A stretch of 64,000 nucleotides of DNA from Micrasema longulum. Its lineage: Eukaryota; Arthropoda; Insecta; Trichoptera; Brachycentridae. Shown here piece after piece: positions 44,541 through 56,095 of the stretch. The stretch is taken from NCBI GenBank assembly GCA_022494885.1, contig JAGVSM010003406.1, positions 1 to 64,000 of the forward strand. The letters are read 5' to 3'. Each line of letters opens with the position of its first letter. Position 1 is the stretch's first letter. A model generated the notes under the pieces. The model did no database searches and was not told the origin of the DNA. It was given only the letters and a program-made list of their open reading frames with translations. The position numbers and the translations under genes were made by a program.

Positions 44541-45410
44541 GGTAAAAAAAAATCTTATAAATATTGTTCATTTAATAAAATGAGAACATCTGTTGGCCAT
44601 CCATTGCATTGTGTATCATGAACCTCTCAGTAACGTAAACTTTAGTGAAAACAATGAAACTCTAAAAATGTTGTAATGTTACTATCATTTTGGTTGAATT
44701 AATTTTTATGATTAAAACATTAATATGTAGTATTCATCGACCTTTTTTTGATCGATGTTCATATTCGATACTTCTTCGAACACTTATTTTTTTATAGAGT
44801 CGGTATTTTGGTGGGCGCAGTTACATCCCTATTTAATAATAAGATCCGGTTGAATGTTTAATAATATAAATTATCGTAGTGCTGGTAAGATCTTGCGGAA
44901 TTTTTATAGATAGAAACAAAAGGCTTAATCAGATTTAGTTGGAAAATGCCGTACCTGCAAGAATATAAAAAATATGCATTTAAACATTTTGGTACTTTGG
45001 TCGGTGTATTTAATTTTTTGGTATATTTAATAAAAACATTTTTAGTTTCTAGAATTTCATCCATCCACGCGGTTTATGGATGCAAGACGTTTGGTTATAT
45101 AAGCTTTGATATTATGTAAATAAACTAACTAAATAATATAAACATCACACTAACGCTCTTCTAACATAAACTTAAACCATAAAATAATTGGGTCTAGATT
45201 TCTTACTGTCTATGCGCTCTGTAGCTGCAGGATATATCGTAATCTAGAATTTATCTCTATTTTTTATGTTTTGCTCCACGCTCCTTTATTCTTCATGTCT
45301 CCATGGCGTGAATGTACTACAAGACGTTATTCTTATGTATACGGACGTTTTTTGTTCAATACTGTTACTCTTGCCGAATAAAATGTATTGTTTTAAATAT
45401 AAAATGTCGA
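44541..45410. other. No recognisable feature
   Basis: AT-rich. The minus-strand frame at 44858-45064 is preceded by an acceptor-like 'attcttgcag' but has no recognised family. Confidence 0.4.
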
Positions 45411-45870
45411 TGTTTGAGTTTCTCTAAATGTTTGTAGACAAAATACTGGATTTCACCCCCTGGGGAGTCATAAGCCCTGTAAATGCCTAGACTTCTATAT
45501 TCCCTTATTTAAGGTATTCTCCATCCCTGTTGTAATTTGTTTATCTCAATGACTCCCGAGGGGGTGAAATCCAGTCTTTTGTCTACTAACATTTGGACCA
45601 ACTCAAATATTGTAATAAAACCAACAATAATTCAGTCAGATGAATCTCCATACAACAATGAAGATTTCAGCTCTTTGACTTTACTAAAATCAACAGATGG
45701 AAGAATTGAAGAAAAATGGATGTTCGAACATAGACAAAATGGTGAATGTTACACAATGTATTGAGTGGCAACTTAAACCAGCCATTGACAGATCATAAGC
45801 CATGTTAATGTTCAGACTTCCACATTATCTTATTTAAGGTATTCTCCATCTCTGCTGTAATTTTTTAATA
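45411..45870. mobile_element. Hairpin family B, compound copy
   Basis: A first hairpin (arms with 'gtagacaaaatactggattt' and 'aaatccagtcttttgtctac') is followed by the coding-like part (45629-45764) and the standard 3' arm 'gttcagacttccacatta'. Two family members seem to be joined or nested. Confidence 0.7.
45629..45764 (+). pseudogene. Exon-like frame in a repeat, copy 2
   Basis: The open frame reads IIQSDESPYNNEDFSSLT, then KSTDGRIEEKWMFEHRQNGE, then CYT and a stop. It aligns residue by residue with 12285-12453, with about 25 identical positions in the overlapping block by my count. Here the upstream splice acceptor is replaced by the hairpin arm, so this copy could not be spliced the same way. 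Function unknown. Confidence 0.5.
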
Positions 45871-45943
45871 AATTTATGACTTACTTCGTCGGTCGTTGCT
45901 CAATATTTCAGGAGAAATCATTGTACGTGTGTGTCGTCGATCA

Positions 45944-46069
45944 ATGGACGATGACGATGGTAAAATATTTTATTTTACTCATGTTTTAATTTTTATAGCG
46001 TTTATGTTATTTGTGCTGCAGTTTGTGCACACCGGGACGAATTTCGTTCGATGTTTCACGTTTATTTAA
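45944..46069 (+). CDS. Possible 41-codon membrane micro-ORF
   Basis: ATG followed by four Asp codons, then one hydrophobic stretch (FTHVLIFIAFMLFVLQFV, about residues 11-28) and a short tail, ending TAA. A donor-like GGTAAA follows the Asp codons, so the Asp-rich start could instead be a mini-exon. No homologue recognised and chance is quite possible. Confidence 0.15.
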   Translation: MDDDDGKIFYFTHVLIFIAFMLFVLQFVHTGTNFVRCFTFI

Positions 46070-46444
46070 ATGTAAAATTATAATGTATTCAAATAAAATT
46101 ATTACGATATTTTAATGTTATGTTTCATTGTTTCTCTGAGTTTCTCTGAAGCGTAGGTTGATCATTTTGCCTACACGATCCAGATAAGTTGCAATTGGTG
46201 AGGTATTATTACCAAATAAATTATGCATGTATCTTACTTGCATACATAATTTATCGTGCCAAAATAAAATTGAAAAAAATCTAAATTTTAAACGTCAGAA
46301 AGAGTTTTTTATGTTATATAAAAATTTTATATTGAATTATTTTGTTGAAAAAAATATTCAGTGTCCAGGGGATGGAGTTCTGTGTTTGAAATTGAACCAA
46401 AATCCTAAATGAATGTTCTAAGCTAGATAGCTTTTTAAAGGTAA
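46070..46444. other. No recognisable feature
   Basis: The plus-strand 61-codon frame (46227-46412) is Lys/Asn-rich and unrecognised. Confidence 0.4.
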
Positions 46445-46590
46445 AAATTAGACATGCAACAATTATAGAAAAAGAACACTAAAATATGTGGTTCCAGTTG
46501 TGTTCAATTTGTTCCCAAACGATCTTAGAAATTGCACTAAGAAGAGAGACAAGGGCAAAATAAGAAAATGGCTATTCGATCAGGAGTTTA
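46445..46590 (+). mobile_element. LINE C-terminal fragment
   Basis: Reads KYVVPVVFNLFPNDLRN then KIRKWLFDQ, matching the 'p..fN.LP..ir......K.k.WL' C-terminal pattern of LINE proteins. It is cut exactly where Helitron-A text begins (46591). Confidence 0.5.
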
Positions 46591-46790
46591 TCTTTATATA
46601 TATTTCTTCTGTACGTGTGATGTCACTGAACTACTCCTAAACGTCTTATCCGGTTTACCTGCGGTTTTCAGCGAAATATAGATCTTTGCGATGCGCGTGT
46701 TCGTAGATATTAAAATTTTCAATCAAACCTGTAAACAAAGGCATAAATCTCTTTTTTATCGACCTACCAGGGTTGCTTTTTAAAAATAAT
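46591..46790 (+). mobile_element. Helitron-A 5' end only
   Basis: Starts TC after an A ('tctttatatatatttcttct') and matches the first about 200 bp of the 25027 copy, including 'gtgatgtcactgaact' and 'ctaccagggttgc'. The rest is missing, replaced by SINE text. Confidence 0.75.
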
Positions 46791-46935
46791 AATCATGTCA
46801 ACCATGTTAGGAATCGAAACCGAGGCCTCTTGCACGGTAGGCAAACGCGCTGACCACTAAAACCGCGAGGCTGACAATTAGAAATTATTAGAAAATGGGA
46901 ATCAAGAAGATCCGTGACCCCGTAACACCAATCGG
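46785..46935 (-). repeat. Two SINE pieces, minus strand
   Basis: 46795-46870 is an inverted tRNA-like head ('aggaatcgaaaccgaggcct', 'aaacgcgctgaccac') close to SINE-C. 46873-46935 matches SINE-D body text ('ttattagaaaatgggaatca'). Confidence 0.55.
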
Positions 46936-47445
46936 TTATATTTATGTATGACGTATTTCGTGTAGTATAAGCGTTGACGAGTACATTTGTACGTAATAAT
47001 ATGTTATGTCAATTGTTATTAATATAATATGTGTATATTTTTTAGCATTGTTTCGTGATAATAACGATCGACATAGTTTGTCTAGTATATTTAAGCACAA
47101 AACCCGTTGCGTGTACAAACAAAATGTAACTAAAAAATCAACTACCTATTCTGAAATCAATCATTCATATTATTTATTTTGATCATTATTTTCATAAATT
47201 TATTTATTCATTCAAAATTACACTCGTTCAAATATAAATGAACTTATTAAGGCTTTTTAGGCTGTGCCCGTGTTAAGCCATAAAAATAACAAAATAAAAT
47301 ACATAGTTAAATAATTAGATTCAAATAAAATGACAAGTTATGCAATATAATAACAAAATTACAATACCAGGTTTACTAGTATGGAAGGGCTAGCTATTGA
47401 TATTGCAATAAATATGGTAAAAGGACACTGCAATACAGTATACCT
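46936..47445. other. No recognisable feature
   Basis: AT-rich DNA. 47205-47290 ('aggctttttaggctgtgccc') may be an old LINE tail. Confidence 0.4.
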
Positions 47446-47720
47446 AAAATATTTAACATGTTACCAAACAATATTAAAAATACTGAGTTAAATACAAGAT
47501 TAAGACGTTTGCTCAAATTATGGTTAATAGAAAAAAGTTTTTGTATTAGTGATAGTTTTTAATTTTTGACAATGTAATATGTAATGTTTTTTAAGTAAAA
47601 TTATTATTGATGTGTGTTAAATGTGAATAATCGATGCAATCTATAAGAACCTGATGACGAGTTGTATGTATGCAACTCAGCAGGACTTTAATTTAAAAGT
47701 ATTTTGTAAATATTAAAAAA
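47446..47720 (+). mobile_element. Jockey-like LINE C-terminus and 3' UTR
   Basis: The frame to TAA at 47560-47562 reads KIFNMLPNNIKN, then LRRLLKLWLIEKSF, the usual 'lfN.LP..ik.......fk..lk..L.e..fys' end of Jockey/CR1-type proteins. 'tgcaactcagcaggacttta' and an A run follow as 3' UTR. Confidence 0.65.
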
Positions 47721-48169
47721 AAAATCCAGAAAAACAAGGCATAAGTAAAAAATAATAAAATTCCAAGTGATGCAATTTGAAAAACATAATCAGACATAAA
47801 TATTAAAATATAAATTATACAAATTTAGATTCATACATAATCAAATATACAAAATAATAGTAAAATATAGTAGTATTTAAAAAAAAAAAACAAAATAATA
47901 GTATCAATGAAATCAATAGTAAAAGAATATATATATATATTTATTGAAATGATAATTAAGATATGGTTTCTAGAAACTCACTCTACACTGTAGTAAGAAA
48001 AAGGAGTAATAAATTATATGCCAAATAAGATTGAGCACTAAATTATATAATCCAAAAATACATAAAGAAAAAATATAAAATTATCAAGTTATTTAAAAAG
48101 CAAATAAAAGTAAAAGTATGGAGAAAGAAAGCAGATTTGTCAATTTTTGCTAATTGCTAATCTCGAATT
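47721..48169. other. No recognisable feature
   Basis: A-rich DNA with an (AT)n run near 47929. Confidence 0.45.
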
Positions 48170-48360
48170 TAAAAAAAATTGACAACTTCGTCCCTATCGA
48201 TGTGCAGCAAGCAATTGCAAATATTTTTCTTAAATACATTGGTACTTGTAGAGCTCTTTATGGCTGCCGAAAATTAATTACAAAAATTCGGAGCCAGGAA
48301 GGTAAAGTTTCTTTTAGCTAGCTTTGAGTGAGTGGTATTATTGAGAGAGTTCAGTGGTTT
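48170..48360 (-). mobile_element. Possible LINE C-terminal fragment
   Basis: The minus-strand frame includes SKLAKRNFTFLAPNFCN, a stop, then AAIKSSTSTNVFKKN. This fits the 'r.r......p..yN.LP..i......fk..' end of LINE proteins with one stop. Weak. Confidence 0.4.
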
Positions 48361-48554
48361 TTTTATATTTGTTAACGAGCTGAATCCGGCAATGCTTTCC
48401 ATTTGCTAGATTTGAGTATAGGTTATAGATACTAGTTAATACTATAGATGAAATGAACACAATAAAAATATATTGAGTTAAGTTGAAGGTAAAGTTAAGT
48501 AAACTTTATAATTAGCATATAAGTAACCATATAAACATATTCGAAGTTCTTTAA

Positions 48555-48985
48555 AAAACCGAAGACCTATTAATACACATAGGTCCTGGTCCCTAAAATT
48601 ATGCCCGAATGCTCAATAATGCGTCATACCTAACGAGTAATTAGTCATTCTCTAATTGCCAGCTGGGCTCCGACGTGAGCTTGACATTCAATTTGAAGCC
48701 AAAATGCCTGATTGTGTCTTCAAAGGATGTAACAATCGTTCGTATGCACATAAAAAAGGTGATTTAACTTGACGTTTGTAAGTAGGTACCTGGGTATTTT
48801 TTAAAGATTAAATTCCAAAACTTTAGATATCAAATATGACGATTTAGTATTTATTTTGGCAAATGTCAAACTCGGCTCTTTTTCCCAATGTAGGAACACG
48901 ATTTTAAAAAATGTATTGAATGTCAGTTAATATTATTTTAGTGTTTTCAAAAATCCAGCAAAAAGAAATAAATGGGCACAAATTA
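48555..48985 (-). mobile_element. Helitron-A-related copy with THAP part
   Basis: 48780-48972 matches the inverted Helitron-A interior ('gtaagtaggtacctgggta', 'ggcaaatgtcaaactc', 'aaaaagaaataaatggg'). 48555-48700 matches the upstream part of the 36-kb THAP insert ('gtcattctctaattgccag'). Neither Helitron terminus is present. Confidence 0.6.
48704..48772 (+). pseudogene. THAP-domain first-exon remnant, copy 2
   Basis: ATG then PDCVFKGCNNRSYAHKKG, a textbook THAP N-terminus: Cys3 and Cys8 in this numbering are the first two zinc ligands (C-x4-C). The domain's later Cys/His ligands are absent. A donor-like 'aaaaaaggtgat' follows KKG and a stronger 'gtttgtaagt' follows 15 bases later, so this looks like a first exon whose downstream exons are missing. 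If unspliced, the frame stops after 22 codons. The start codon context and upstream 150 bp are shared with the 36-kb copy. Confidence 0.6.
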
Positions 48986-49059
48986 TTATTTTAGTAAAAA
49001 ATATAGAAGTAAAAAAATATCAAAACATACTAATGAACATATTTTCTTCTTCAGCCTGT

Positions 49060-49400
49060 AGCCGTCCACTCCTGAACGTAAGCCTCCTCCATCATTCTCC
49101 ATGCTAAACGGTCTTGGGCTATTTGCATCCACGCTGTCCCGAATGCTTCACAATACCGTCTCTCCAGCGGAGCAGCGGTCGTCCAGGGTTTATGGTAGTA
49201 GTTCAAGGGTGCCGGCACAGGAGGCGTTTTGTTTATGTATCGTCTGAGCTGAGAGCAACATGATCAACCCAGCGCCATTTTAACTTTGCAACTATTTCAA
49301 TAATATCAAGTACTCCTGTTTTGGTTTTTATCTCCAAGACTAATCCCCAGCATCGCTCGCTCCATGGCTCTCTGTGTGGCTCTCAGGGTATACCCATAAT
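49060..49400 (-). mobile_element. RTE-like LINE 3' end (dead)
   Basis: The minus-strand reading contains TLRATQRAMERAMLGI, a frameshift, IEIVAKLKWRWVDHVAL, then AWMQIAQDRLAWRMMEEAYV and QEWTATG before the stop. These blocks are highly characteristic of insect RTE-like retrotransposon C-termini. At least two frameshifts. Confidence 0.82.
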
Positions 49401-50292
49401 GAACATATAACAATGTATTAGAATATAAAATATAACTACTGATTTAAAACATTCAAATAACTTTTGATAGAGAAAAGAGAGGAAAGGCATACATTTAAGA
49501 AATTAGAAATGAGAAAACAAAGAAACTCGCAAAAGTGTTTTACTCAAAATATTCGTCCGGAGATCCGTGTTTATTTCATAAACTGTATTCTTTATTTTGA
49601 CTCTAAGAGTTGTCTTAGATAACATTTCTAGAATTGAATTAACATGTAATTATGGTTTCCCTATTGTAATTTTAATTCGAATGGAGAACACAATCAGTAA
49701 GTATTGTTTATGGTTTTATTACTGAATCTGCCAAAACTCCAAAAAACAATCTAACCACAAGAATTACGATAACTGAATACAGATTCGTTTTTAATATCAG
49801 GTAAACAAGTAGGTACAAGCGCGTCCTACATAGGTAAAAAATATAAATAAAAAAATAAAAATAAAAATACTCTTCATTAGTACAAATCAACAGTATTTTG
49901 AGTACGCCCAAATATTTATGAACTGCCTAGAAGGTTAGGTTCAGTATTTGTCAAGATTTTTTTTTTACCTTACTCGTAGTGTCACAGTTTATTTATAAAA
50001 CAATAAGCAATATGCTTAATTAGCACAAAACTTCAATCTACAATATTTTTCACCTGAGAGTTTATCTTAAGAAAGATTAAAAAACAAAATATGTTAATCA
50101 AAATGTTGAAGATTTGTATCGTGTTGCACATTTTCACAATTCATTATTTTTATCGTCTGTGACTAATTCATAAACAATTGATAAACATATTCCTATTAAT
50201 AAACTGCGATAAGTCTAAGAAAAATAAATTACTAGGCCGTTTAAATGGAAACTTCAAACAATATTTTGAGGAAATTTTTTTCGTGTCGTTAA
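49401..50292. other. No recognisable feature
   Basis: AT-rich. The minus-strand frame at 49708-49911 is Phe/Tyr-rich low complexity. Confidence 0.45.
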
Positions 50293-50427
50293 ATATATGC
50301 AGAATTATAAATGTTACAAATTGTGTAAAATGAGCACTCAAACCAGTCAACGACAGGTCATAAACTGTGAAATGCCTAGACTTCCGTAGTCGCCTCTCAT
50401 GGAGATTCGCCATCTTCGTTGTATTCT
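50293..50427 (-). mobile_element. Hairpin family B, short diverged copy
   Basis: 'gcagaattataaatgttaca', 'gacaggtcataaactgtg' and 'gcctagacttccgtagtcgc' align with one arm plus apex. The minus-strand 81-codon frame (50168-50413) is a shadow. Confidence 0.6.
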
Positions 50428-50529
50428 TTTAGAAGGAAATATTTAGTATTTGTCAACTACTGCTTTACAAAATTATGACAGGAATAGTTGACTGTACATA
50501 AATACTTAGTTTAATAACAATACATGTGC

Positions 50530-51056
50530 CAGCCAGGATTTGTAGACGGTACCACCTGTTTCATGTGCCAATAAGTAAAACATCGTATGTTAAAAATGCT
50601 TTTTTTCGTTATACTTTTTCAGTGTACAATACAAAATTTAAAGATATAGATTACATAAACATCACTCTGTCAGATTTAAAATTTACACTTAAAATCCATT
50701 ATGAACTTAGTGGACATTATAATAATAATAAATATGTACATCTCCCTTCCCCTCCTTATCCTCTTTTCAAGCATTCTTGTCCTAATCACACCAAATTTAC
50801 AATAACTTACTGTTCCTAAAAAAAAATAAAAAAATCTTTGATTATTGAAAAATATTTACGAATACATGAAAATAACATTTTTATATGTATAAACTTATTT
50901 GTATTTATTTAATATGTAATATATTTTCTTTACTAACTTTGTATACTTTGTGGAAATCTGTTATTAGTTCTGAGTTTATACACTATATCTGTTTATTTAC
51001 TATAAATATGTATGTAGAGCTGTTGATTTCCCAAATAAAATAAAATAAATAAAATA
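50530..51056 (+). mobile_element. LINE C-terminus and 3' UTR
   Basis: The frame 50526-50819 contains RRYHLFHVPISKTSY, FFRYTFSVYNTKF and ITLSDLKFTL, the 'R....f..P...T.......r....N........s...fk..l' layout of LINE ends. The following AT-rich DNA ends in 'cccaaataaaataaaataa'. Truncated at the 5' side. Confidence 0.6.
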
Positions 51057-51556
51057 CGTTCGGACAAATTCAAAATATTTTGGGTAACGCTCATTTTATC
51101 TTGATAACGTTGTTTATATTTTTATCTTCTCTGAACAAAAAATGATTTGGTGAAATGAATATTTGTTTGTTGCGTGAATTTTTTATTGAATCATATAGAA
51201 TTATTGTATATTGGGCGGCCATATTTGTGTCAGGCAGAGTCTGTCACGAACGCAAAATTCCGTTCATATGCATTATTTTGGAAATGGCACAGATCACTGT
51301 ATTATTTTATTTGTTAGAATTATTATTATATATATTATTCCTGTGTTTTATTACACTTATTAGGTTCAGTACCATTAGAATGAACGAAATACGGGCGTAT
51401 TTATAGCTTCAACGTAAGGTTTGTTCTAAAGAAATATATAATAGCTCGATGGAAACATAGTCCCTTTTTTATTTTTAGGTTTTCAATATTTACTGTTATC
51501 ATTATGTCTCTATCCGTATCCTATGATAGCGTGTATTGATTGTTTGTTACATTAAG
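51057..51556. other. No recognisable feature
   Basis: The plus-strand 83-codon frame (51155-51406) is hydrophobic but AT-driven and has no recognisable family. Confidence 0.4.
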
Positions 51557-51880
51557 GTAAGGTGATCAGTCTTTCACTTCAGGTCCAGGCGTCCAGGAAC
51601 AATGAAATATTGTAGTTTAAACACCTTTTAAATCAATATTTTGTGTCCATCTTTCTAGGAATCGAACCCGGGAGCTTATCAAAAACTGAGTTTGTCAGTA
51701 TATTGCTTCCTCAATGAATCTAATAATTGGCTTTTATACTGCTATGATTTCAAGAGTTAAATATCTCCACTCGTTTTTTTTTTAGAGTTTTTACCTTAGA
51801 CCAGCTATCGAGTCAAAAATGCTCGTCCAGGCTTCTGGTTCTACTATTTCACACCCAGACGTGTATTTTCATCCATCCAG
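51557..51880 (-). repeat. SINE-C, minus strand, copy 2
   Basis: 'ggtgatcagtctttcacttc', 'aacaatgaaatattg' and the inverted B box 'aggaatcgaacccggg', then 'gagtcaaaaatgctcgtcca' at the head-distal side, all shared with 33721 and 60485. The tRNA part is decayed. Confidence 0.7.
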
Positions 51881-52056
51881 ACACGGAGTAAAATACTACA
51901 TATATTTAGTATAAATTTATTTTCGTTGGTAAGGGATTTACTACCACTACTATTACTATCATCACGCCATTTCCCTGTATGGGGCAGGCAAAAATTAGCT
52001 GCATGGCAAAAATAAATAACCACTCTCAAGAGAAAGAGAAGATTCATAATTGCATC

Positions 52057-52188
52057 CCTGGTATAAAGTTACGCCTAGGTATAGTGGTAGAATACGAATG
52101 GGAATATCATTTTTATTACAGTGGTAGAATAAGGATAGTATTCCTATCATTATTCTACCACTATGCCTATGCGTAACCTTATACCAGG
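52057..52188. mobile_element. Foldback MITE, 132 bp
   Basis: Left 'cctggtataaagttacgcct' pairs with right 'gcgtaaccttataccagg'; inside, 'tagtggtagaat' pairs with 'attctaccacta'. No clear duplication. The frames at 51979-52176 cross it and are not genes. Confidence 0.75.
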
Positions 52189-53124
52189 TTTACAGTAAGG
52201 CCCTTTAAGTATATTTTATACCAAAAGTCTATTTTATAATTTTAAAGATAGTGAACGGTAATTTATATTTGTTAGGTTATTGTGCTTCCTATGTTAACTT
52301 CTGTATACTTTTTGTATATTATTGTGTATTAACTTGTATACTTTATTGGATTAAAGTTTTTTTTTGTTATTTTATGTAATATAATTAGAAGAGGTTACGA
52401 AGGAATGGGTGCATTTCGGAAATTTTGTTTTTTTCTGTCGGGTTTTAAAATGTATTTTTTTGCGAAAACCATAAACCTTTGACTATGCCACAACGATAAA
52501 TATAAGCCTGTAACAACGATTTTTGACTTGAAATTTATATTATTTTTGTTAGGATAGAACGCCTTATTCTTCCCACACTGATGGAGGAATAACCAATTCA
52601 TTGCTTTTTGGTATGCTTTACTGAGATAGTAAACGTTTAGTTATACAAGATACTTAAATCGTGGTCTAGCATGTTTGTACGTATGAACCTTGTTAGAGAC
52701 TCTAACTAGATCTAATTGGTCATATAATGAAACTCTTATACATATCGCATCTTCAAATATAATTTTTGTACTCCAACTACGTAGTTTGTATTAAAATACC
52801 TACTTATTTTTTTATTTTACAATACGCCCAGGAGGCATTTACAAAAATATACAGGTAAGTACAAACATAGTAATAATTTTAAAAATAAACAAAATCACTT
52901 TTTTTATATTTTTTTTTTAGAAACCAAAAAAGCGTACTGCGATGCAAAATCAAAAGTAAAAACTTTGCGTTATAAAAAAGAGAAAAATATAGATATAATG
53001 TAAAATGTTAGGTATAAAAATATGCATTTAAAAAAGTAAAAAGCAAATTGTAAATATTTTTCTTTTCCTTTTTAAATACAAATATTATTAGGTATTAACA
53101 AATTATATAATTATAAATTATAAT
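52189..53124. other. No recognisable feature
   Basis: AT-rich DNA. Confidence 0.45.
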
Positions 53125-53724
53125 TTATTTACAACTGAGAATTATGAGGATCCAGCAGAAATCAGAAAAAGAATCACAGCAGCCAACAAAACATACTTTT
53201 CTTTGCTGCCAGTGTTCAAATCACGTAACGTCCACAGGAAAACCAAAATAACCGTATACAAAACAATTATACGTACTGTATTGGCATATTGGTGTGAGGC
53301 GTTAACACTGACAGTACAGATGGCTGAAATGCTGGACACTTTTGAACGAAAAGTACTCAGAAGAATCTGAGGACCAGTGAGAGAGAATAATCAGTGGCGC
53401 ATTCGGTATAACGAAGAGCTGTACAATATATACCAGGCCCCGAGCATCTCGGCACATATGAAGATGCTTAGATTACGATGGGCTGGACATGTACAGCGAA
53501 TGCCTGACTCACGTGTCCCTAAAACAATAATGAGCGGACACCCGGGAGGAAAGAGATTAGTGGGGAGACCCAGGCTGAGATGGGAGGATGAAGTGAGAAA
53601 GGATGCAGCGCAGTTTCTCCAGGTGGTGAATTGGAAGACGGTGGCTGAGGACCGACAGAGTTGAAGGCGAAAGTTGCAGGAGGCCAAAGCTCGATATGGG
53701 CTGTAGCGCTATTGGAGAGAGAGA
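53125..53724 (+). mobile_element. RTE-like LINE 3' end, nearly intact frame
   Basis: One continuous frame runs from about 53149 to a stop at 53662-53664 with a single internal TGA (53368-53370). Blocks: EIRKRITAANKTYFSLLPVF, YKTIIRTVLAYWCEAL, FERKVLRRI, stop, GPV, YNEELYNIYQAPSI, LRLRWAGHVQRMPDS, GGKRLVGRPRLRWEDEV. This is the C-terminal part of an insect non-LTR retrotransposon protein. The tail is GA-rich (53709-53724). It is the best-preserved retrotransposon code in the window, so a fairly recent insertion. Confidence 0.88.
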
Positions 53725-54763
53725 GATAAACAAATTAATATTACAATAAAAATTAAATAACAGTATGTGTGTTAGATAATAATGGCACACATATTAAACA
53801 TATTCGAAAAAATAATTTCAGAAAGAGCATACGACAATAATAATACACATCAAGAACAGAGAAAAAATTGCATGAAAAATAAATTTTTATATCGACTTTA
53901 ATGATAAGTTTTGAATAATTAATCTAAGAACGTTTTAAAATGAATAATTGTTGTATTAAAAATGTCTATATCACAAGTAAATTTGTTGGCTAAGGAATGT
54001 AATCCCGGAATCAGAGAGTGTCGTGCATAGTTCTTCCAGTAACTCGATTCGGTATTTTGAAGTTAATAAGTTAGTTATTGATCATAATCATAATCAATAA
54101 CTAATAAATAGTCTAAAACACAATAAAGCAAACATAAAAATCGAAGTGGAAACATCTCAAACAAAGTGATGCCATTAAATTTACGTAAATAAACCAATAA
54201 AAGTTTATTTAATGTATCTTCCTGCAAAGGCATTTTCGTTTCACGGGAAAACTTTTGAAACATTTATGAAAGGTGATTAAAGTTAAATAGCAAATAATAA
54301 TTAATTAGCAATAAGATGTAAATAAATCCGACACTGCCACTGTAAAAATTACAATAAAATTCTCACACAATCCCAATAATTACACAAACATTCCTTTATA
54401 AGGGTATCGTAGGACTAATAAAATGGTGCATTAAATTAACAGTAATTATTTTATCCATTTGCAAAATGCCTAGCGTTCATTCAAATCTTAATGACCTACT
54501 TAAGACAGCAGTCTATGACCACTCAACCTCAAGATAATGTATTGAAAATTATGTTTTACTAAGATTAATTGATTAGTTAATAGAAACAAGGCATTTAACA
54601 TGTAAGACCATCTAAATCTTATCTAAGATATATAAAAAATGGTAATATTCTTATTCTCTATAAGAGTCAGAGCTAAATAAGCTTCCGATGTCACTGCGAC
54701 CTGTATTGTGAATTCTGACGCATCCCTGTAAATTAATTATTGCTCTCGAGTAGAGAGTAGAGA
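53725..54763. other. Mostly unassigned
   Basis: 53989-54008 repeats the hAT-like terminus seen at 35735. Otherwise AT-rich; the 62-codon minus frame at 54075-54263 is not recognisable. Confidence 0.4.
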
Positions 54764-55677
54764 TGCAAGGCGATAAAATTACCGCAGTATTTTACGAGAA
54801 CTTCACCAGGTTTTGGTAAAATACGGTATTTTACGGTAATTTTCCGTTAAGAACGAAAATTACGTACTAATTTTTATTTTTCGAAGATATAACAAATTCG
54901 ATTAGCTTTGTTTTAGGACACACTACATGACAGTGAAAACCAGGTTTAGATCCATCGAGTGGTTGTCGAGATTTATTATAAAGTATGAGACGTTCAAGGT
55001 CATTCGGTATCATTCGGTAAAAAAAGTTAACATGTTTTAAAACAACAGGATCGGTGGACATAGGGTCCTCAGTAAAGCCTTAAGTTTGTGACCTTGAACG
55101 ACCACCGCTTATGCCACGATTTTGAAAAAATGGTGCTTAAAATCAGTTTTTTGTGTATAATTACGTCCCTTTATATTTTATAGAGAAAATATATGAAAGT
55201 CTGAGAAAATAAAATTAACTTAAAAATCATCATAATTTTTTTCTTTCTTTGGACCAATATTTTCCAAGATACACGTTTGAGCATCACATACATTTTATCG
55301 AAATAGCGGAAAAGCAGTATTTGCACTAACTTTTTACTGTTTATTTGATAGTTGACCAACCTAAAGCCATCATCATCATCATCATTCCATGTCCGCAACC
55401 TAGTTGGAGCATATGGTGTTTACAATGATTCTCCAGGCATCTCTGTCGGCTGCCAGCTTCTGTGTATCATCACTGTATAAATAAATCTCGACAACTAGCC
55501 GATGGGTCTAAACCTGATTTTCACTGTCATGTAATATGTCCTAAAACAAAGCTACTCGTATTTATTATACCTTCAAAAATAACAATTAGAACGTCATATT
55601 TGTTTCTTACCGAAAATTACCGTAAAATACGGTATTTTACCGCGCCTTTTGGTAAAGTTGCGTAATTTTACACCCAT
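54764..55677. mobile_element. 914-bp element with long TIRs
   Basis: Flanked by AGTAGAGA (54756-54763 and 55678-55685). Arms of about 180 bp pair in reverse: 'aaatacggtattttacggta' near the left end with its inverse near the right, 'agctttgttttaggacacac' with 'gtcctaaaacaaagct', and 'ccgatgggtctaaacctg' with 'aggtttagatccatcg'. The 8-bp duplication and element ends fit a non-autonomous hAT. A LINE 3' fragment is nested at 55371-55460. The minus frame 55171-55398 and others here are shadows. Confidence 0.8.
55371..55460 (-). mobile_element. LINE 3' fragment nested in TIR element
   Basis: 'catcatcatcatcatcattc' then 'aacctagttggagcatatgg' and 'gtcggctgccagctt' match the 3' end of the minus-strand LINE at 21896-21985. 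The ATG repeat is the retrotransposon tail. Confidence 0.7.
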
Positions 55678-55959
55678 AGTAGAGAGCGAGTACTCTCATA
55701 TTTATAGCTTAATTTTCACCTCCAAGGCCAGGTTTTTAAAATCCTATTCGTTAGGGAGCAAGCACTCTCATTTCTATAGTTTAACTAAGATACGGCTTGT
55801 TTTGTAATATTTTATGATCATTCGTATGAAATGTGTATTATCCATTGCTTTAAAATGAACACGAAAGCAGTTTATCGTATTTTGAAAACTTAATAGTAAG
55901 CGATTGCAAATACCTTGGAAGAACCTCAGGTAGAACCTAATTTTGAAAAACTCATCGTC

Positions 55960-56095
55960 AGTATTTGAACGAGAAATGTGTATGATAAAAATTCATCAGC
56001 TGAAAAAAATATTATCATTTCAAGGGCTTAAAATGGTCGGAGTAAGTATTGCGGAATCAATACTGTCATACGGAATTATTTGTTGGGGTGAAACT
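55960..56095 (+). mobile_element. LINE reverse-transcriptase fragment
   Basis: The frame has IKIHQLKKILSFQGLKM then VSIAESILSYGIICWGE. 'SiLSYGIicWG' is a characteristic block just after the catalytic palm in Jockey-group reverse transcriptases. The 123-codon frame continues to 56314, but beyond about 56095 I see no family signal. Confidence 0.6.
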
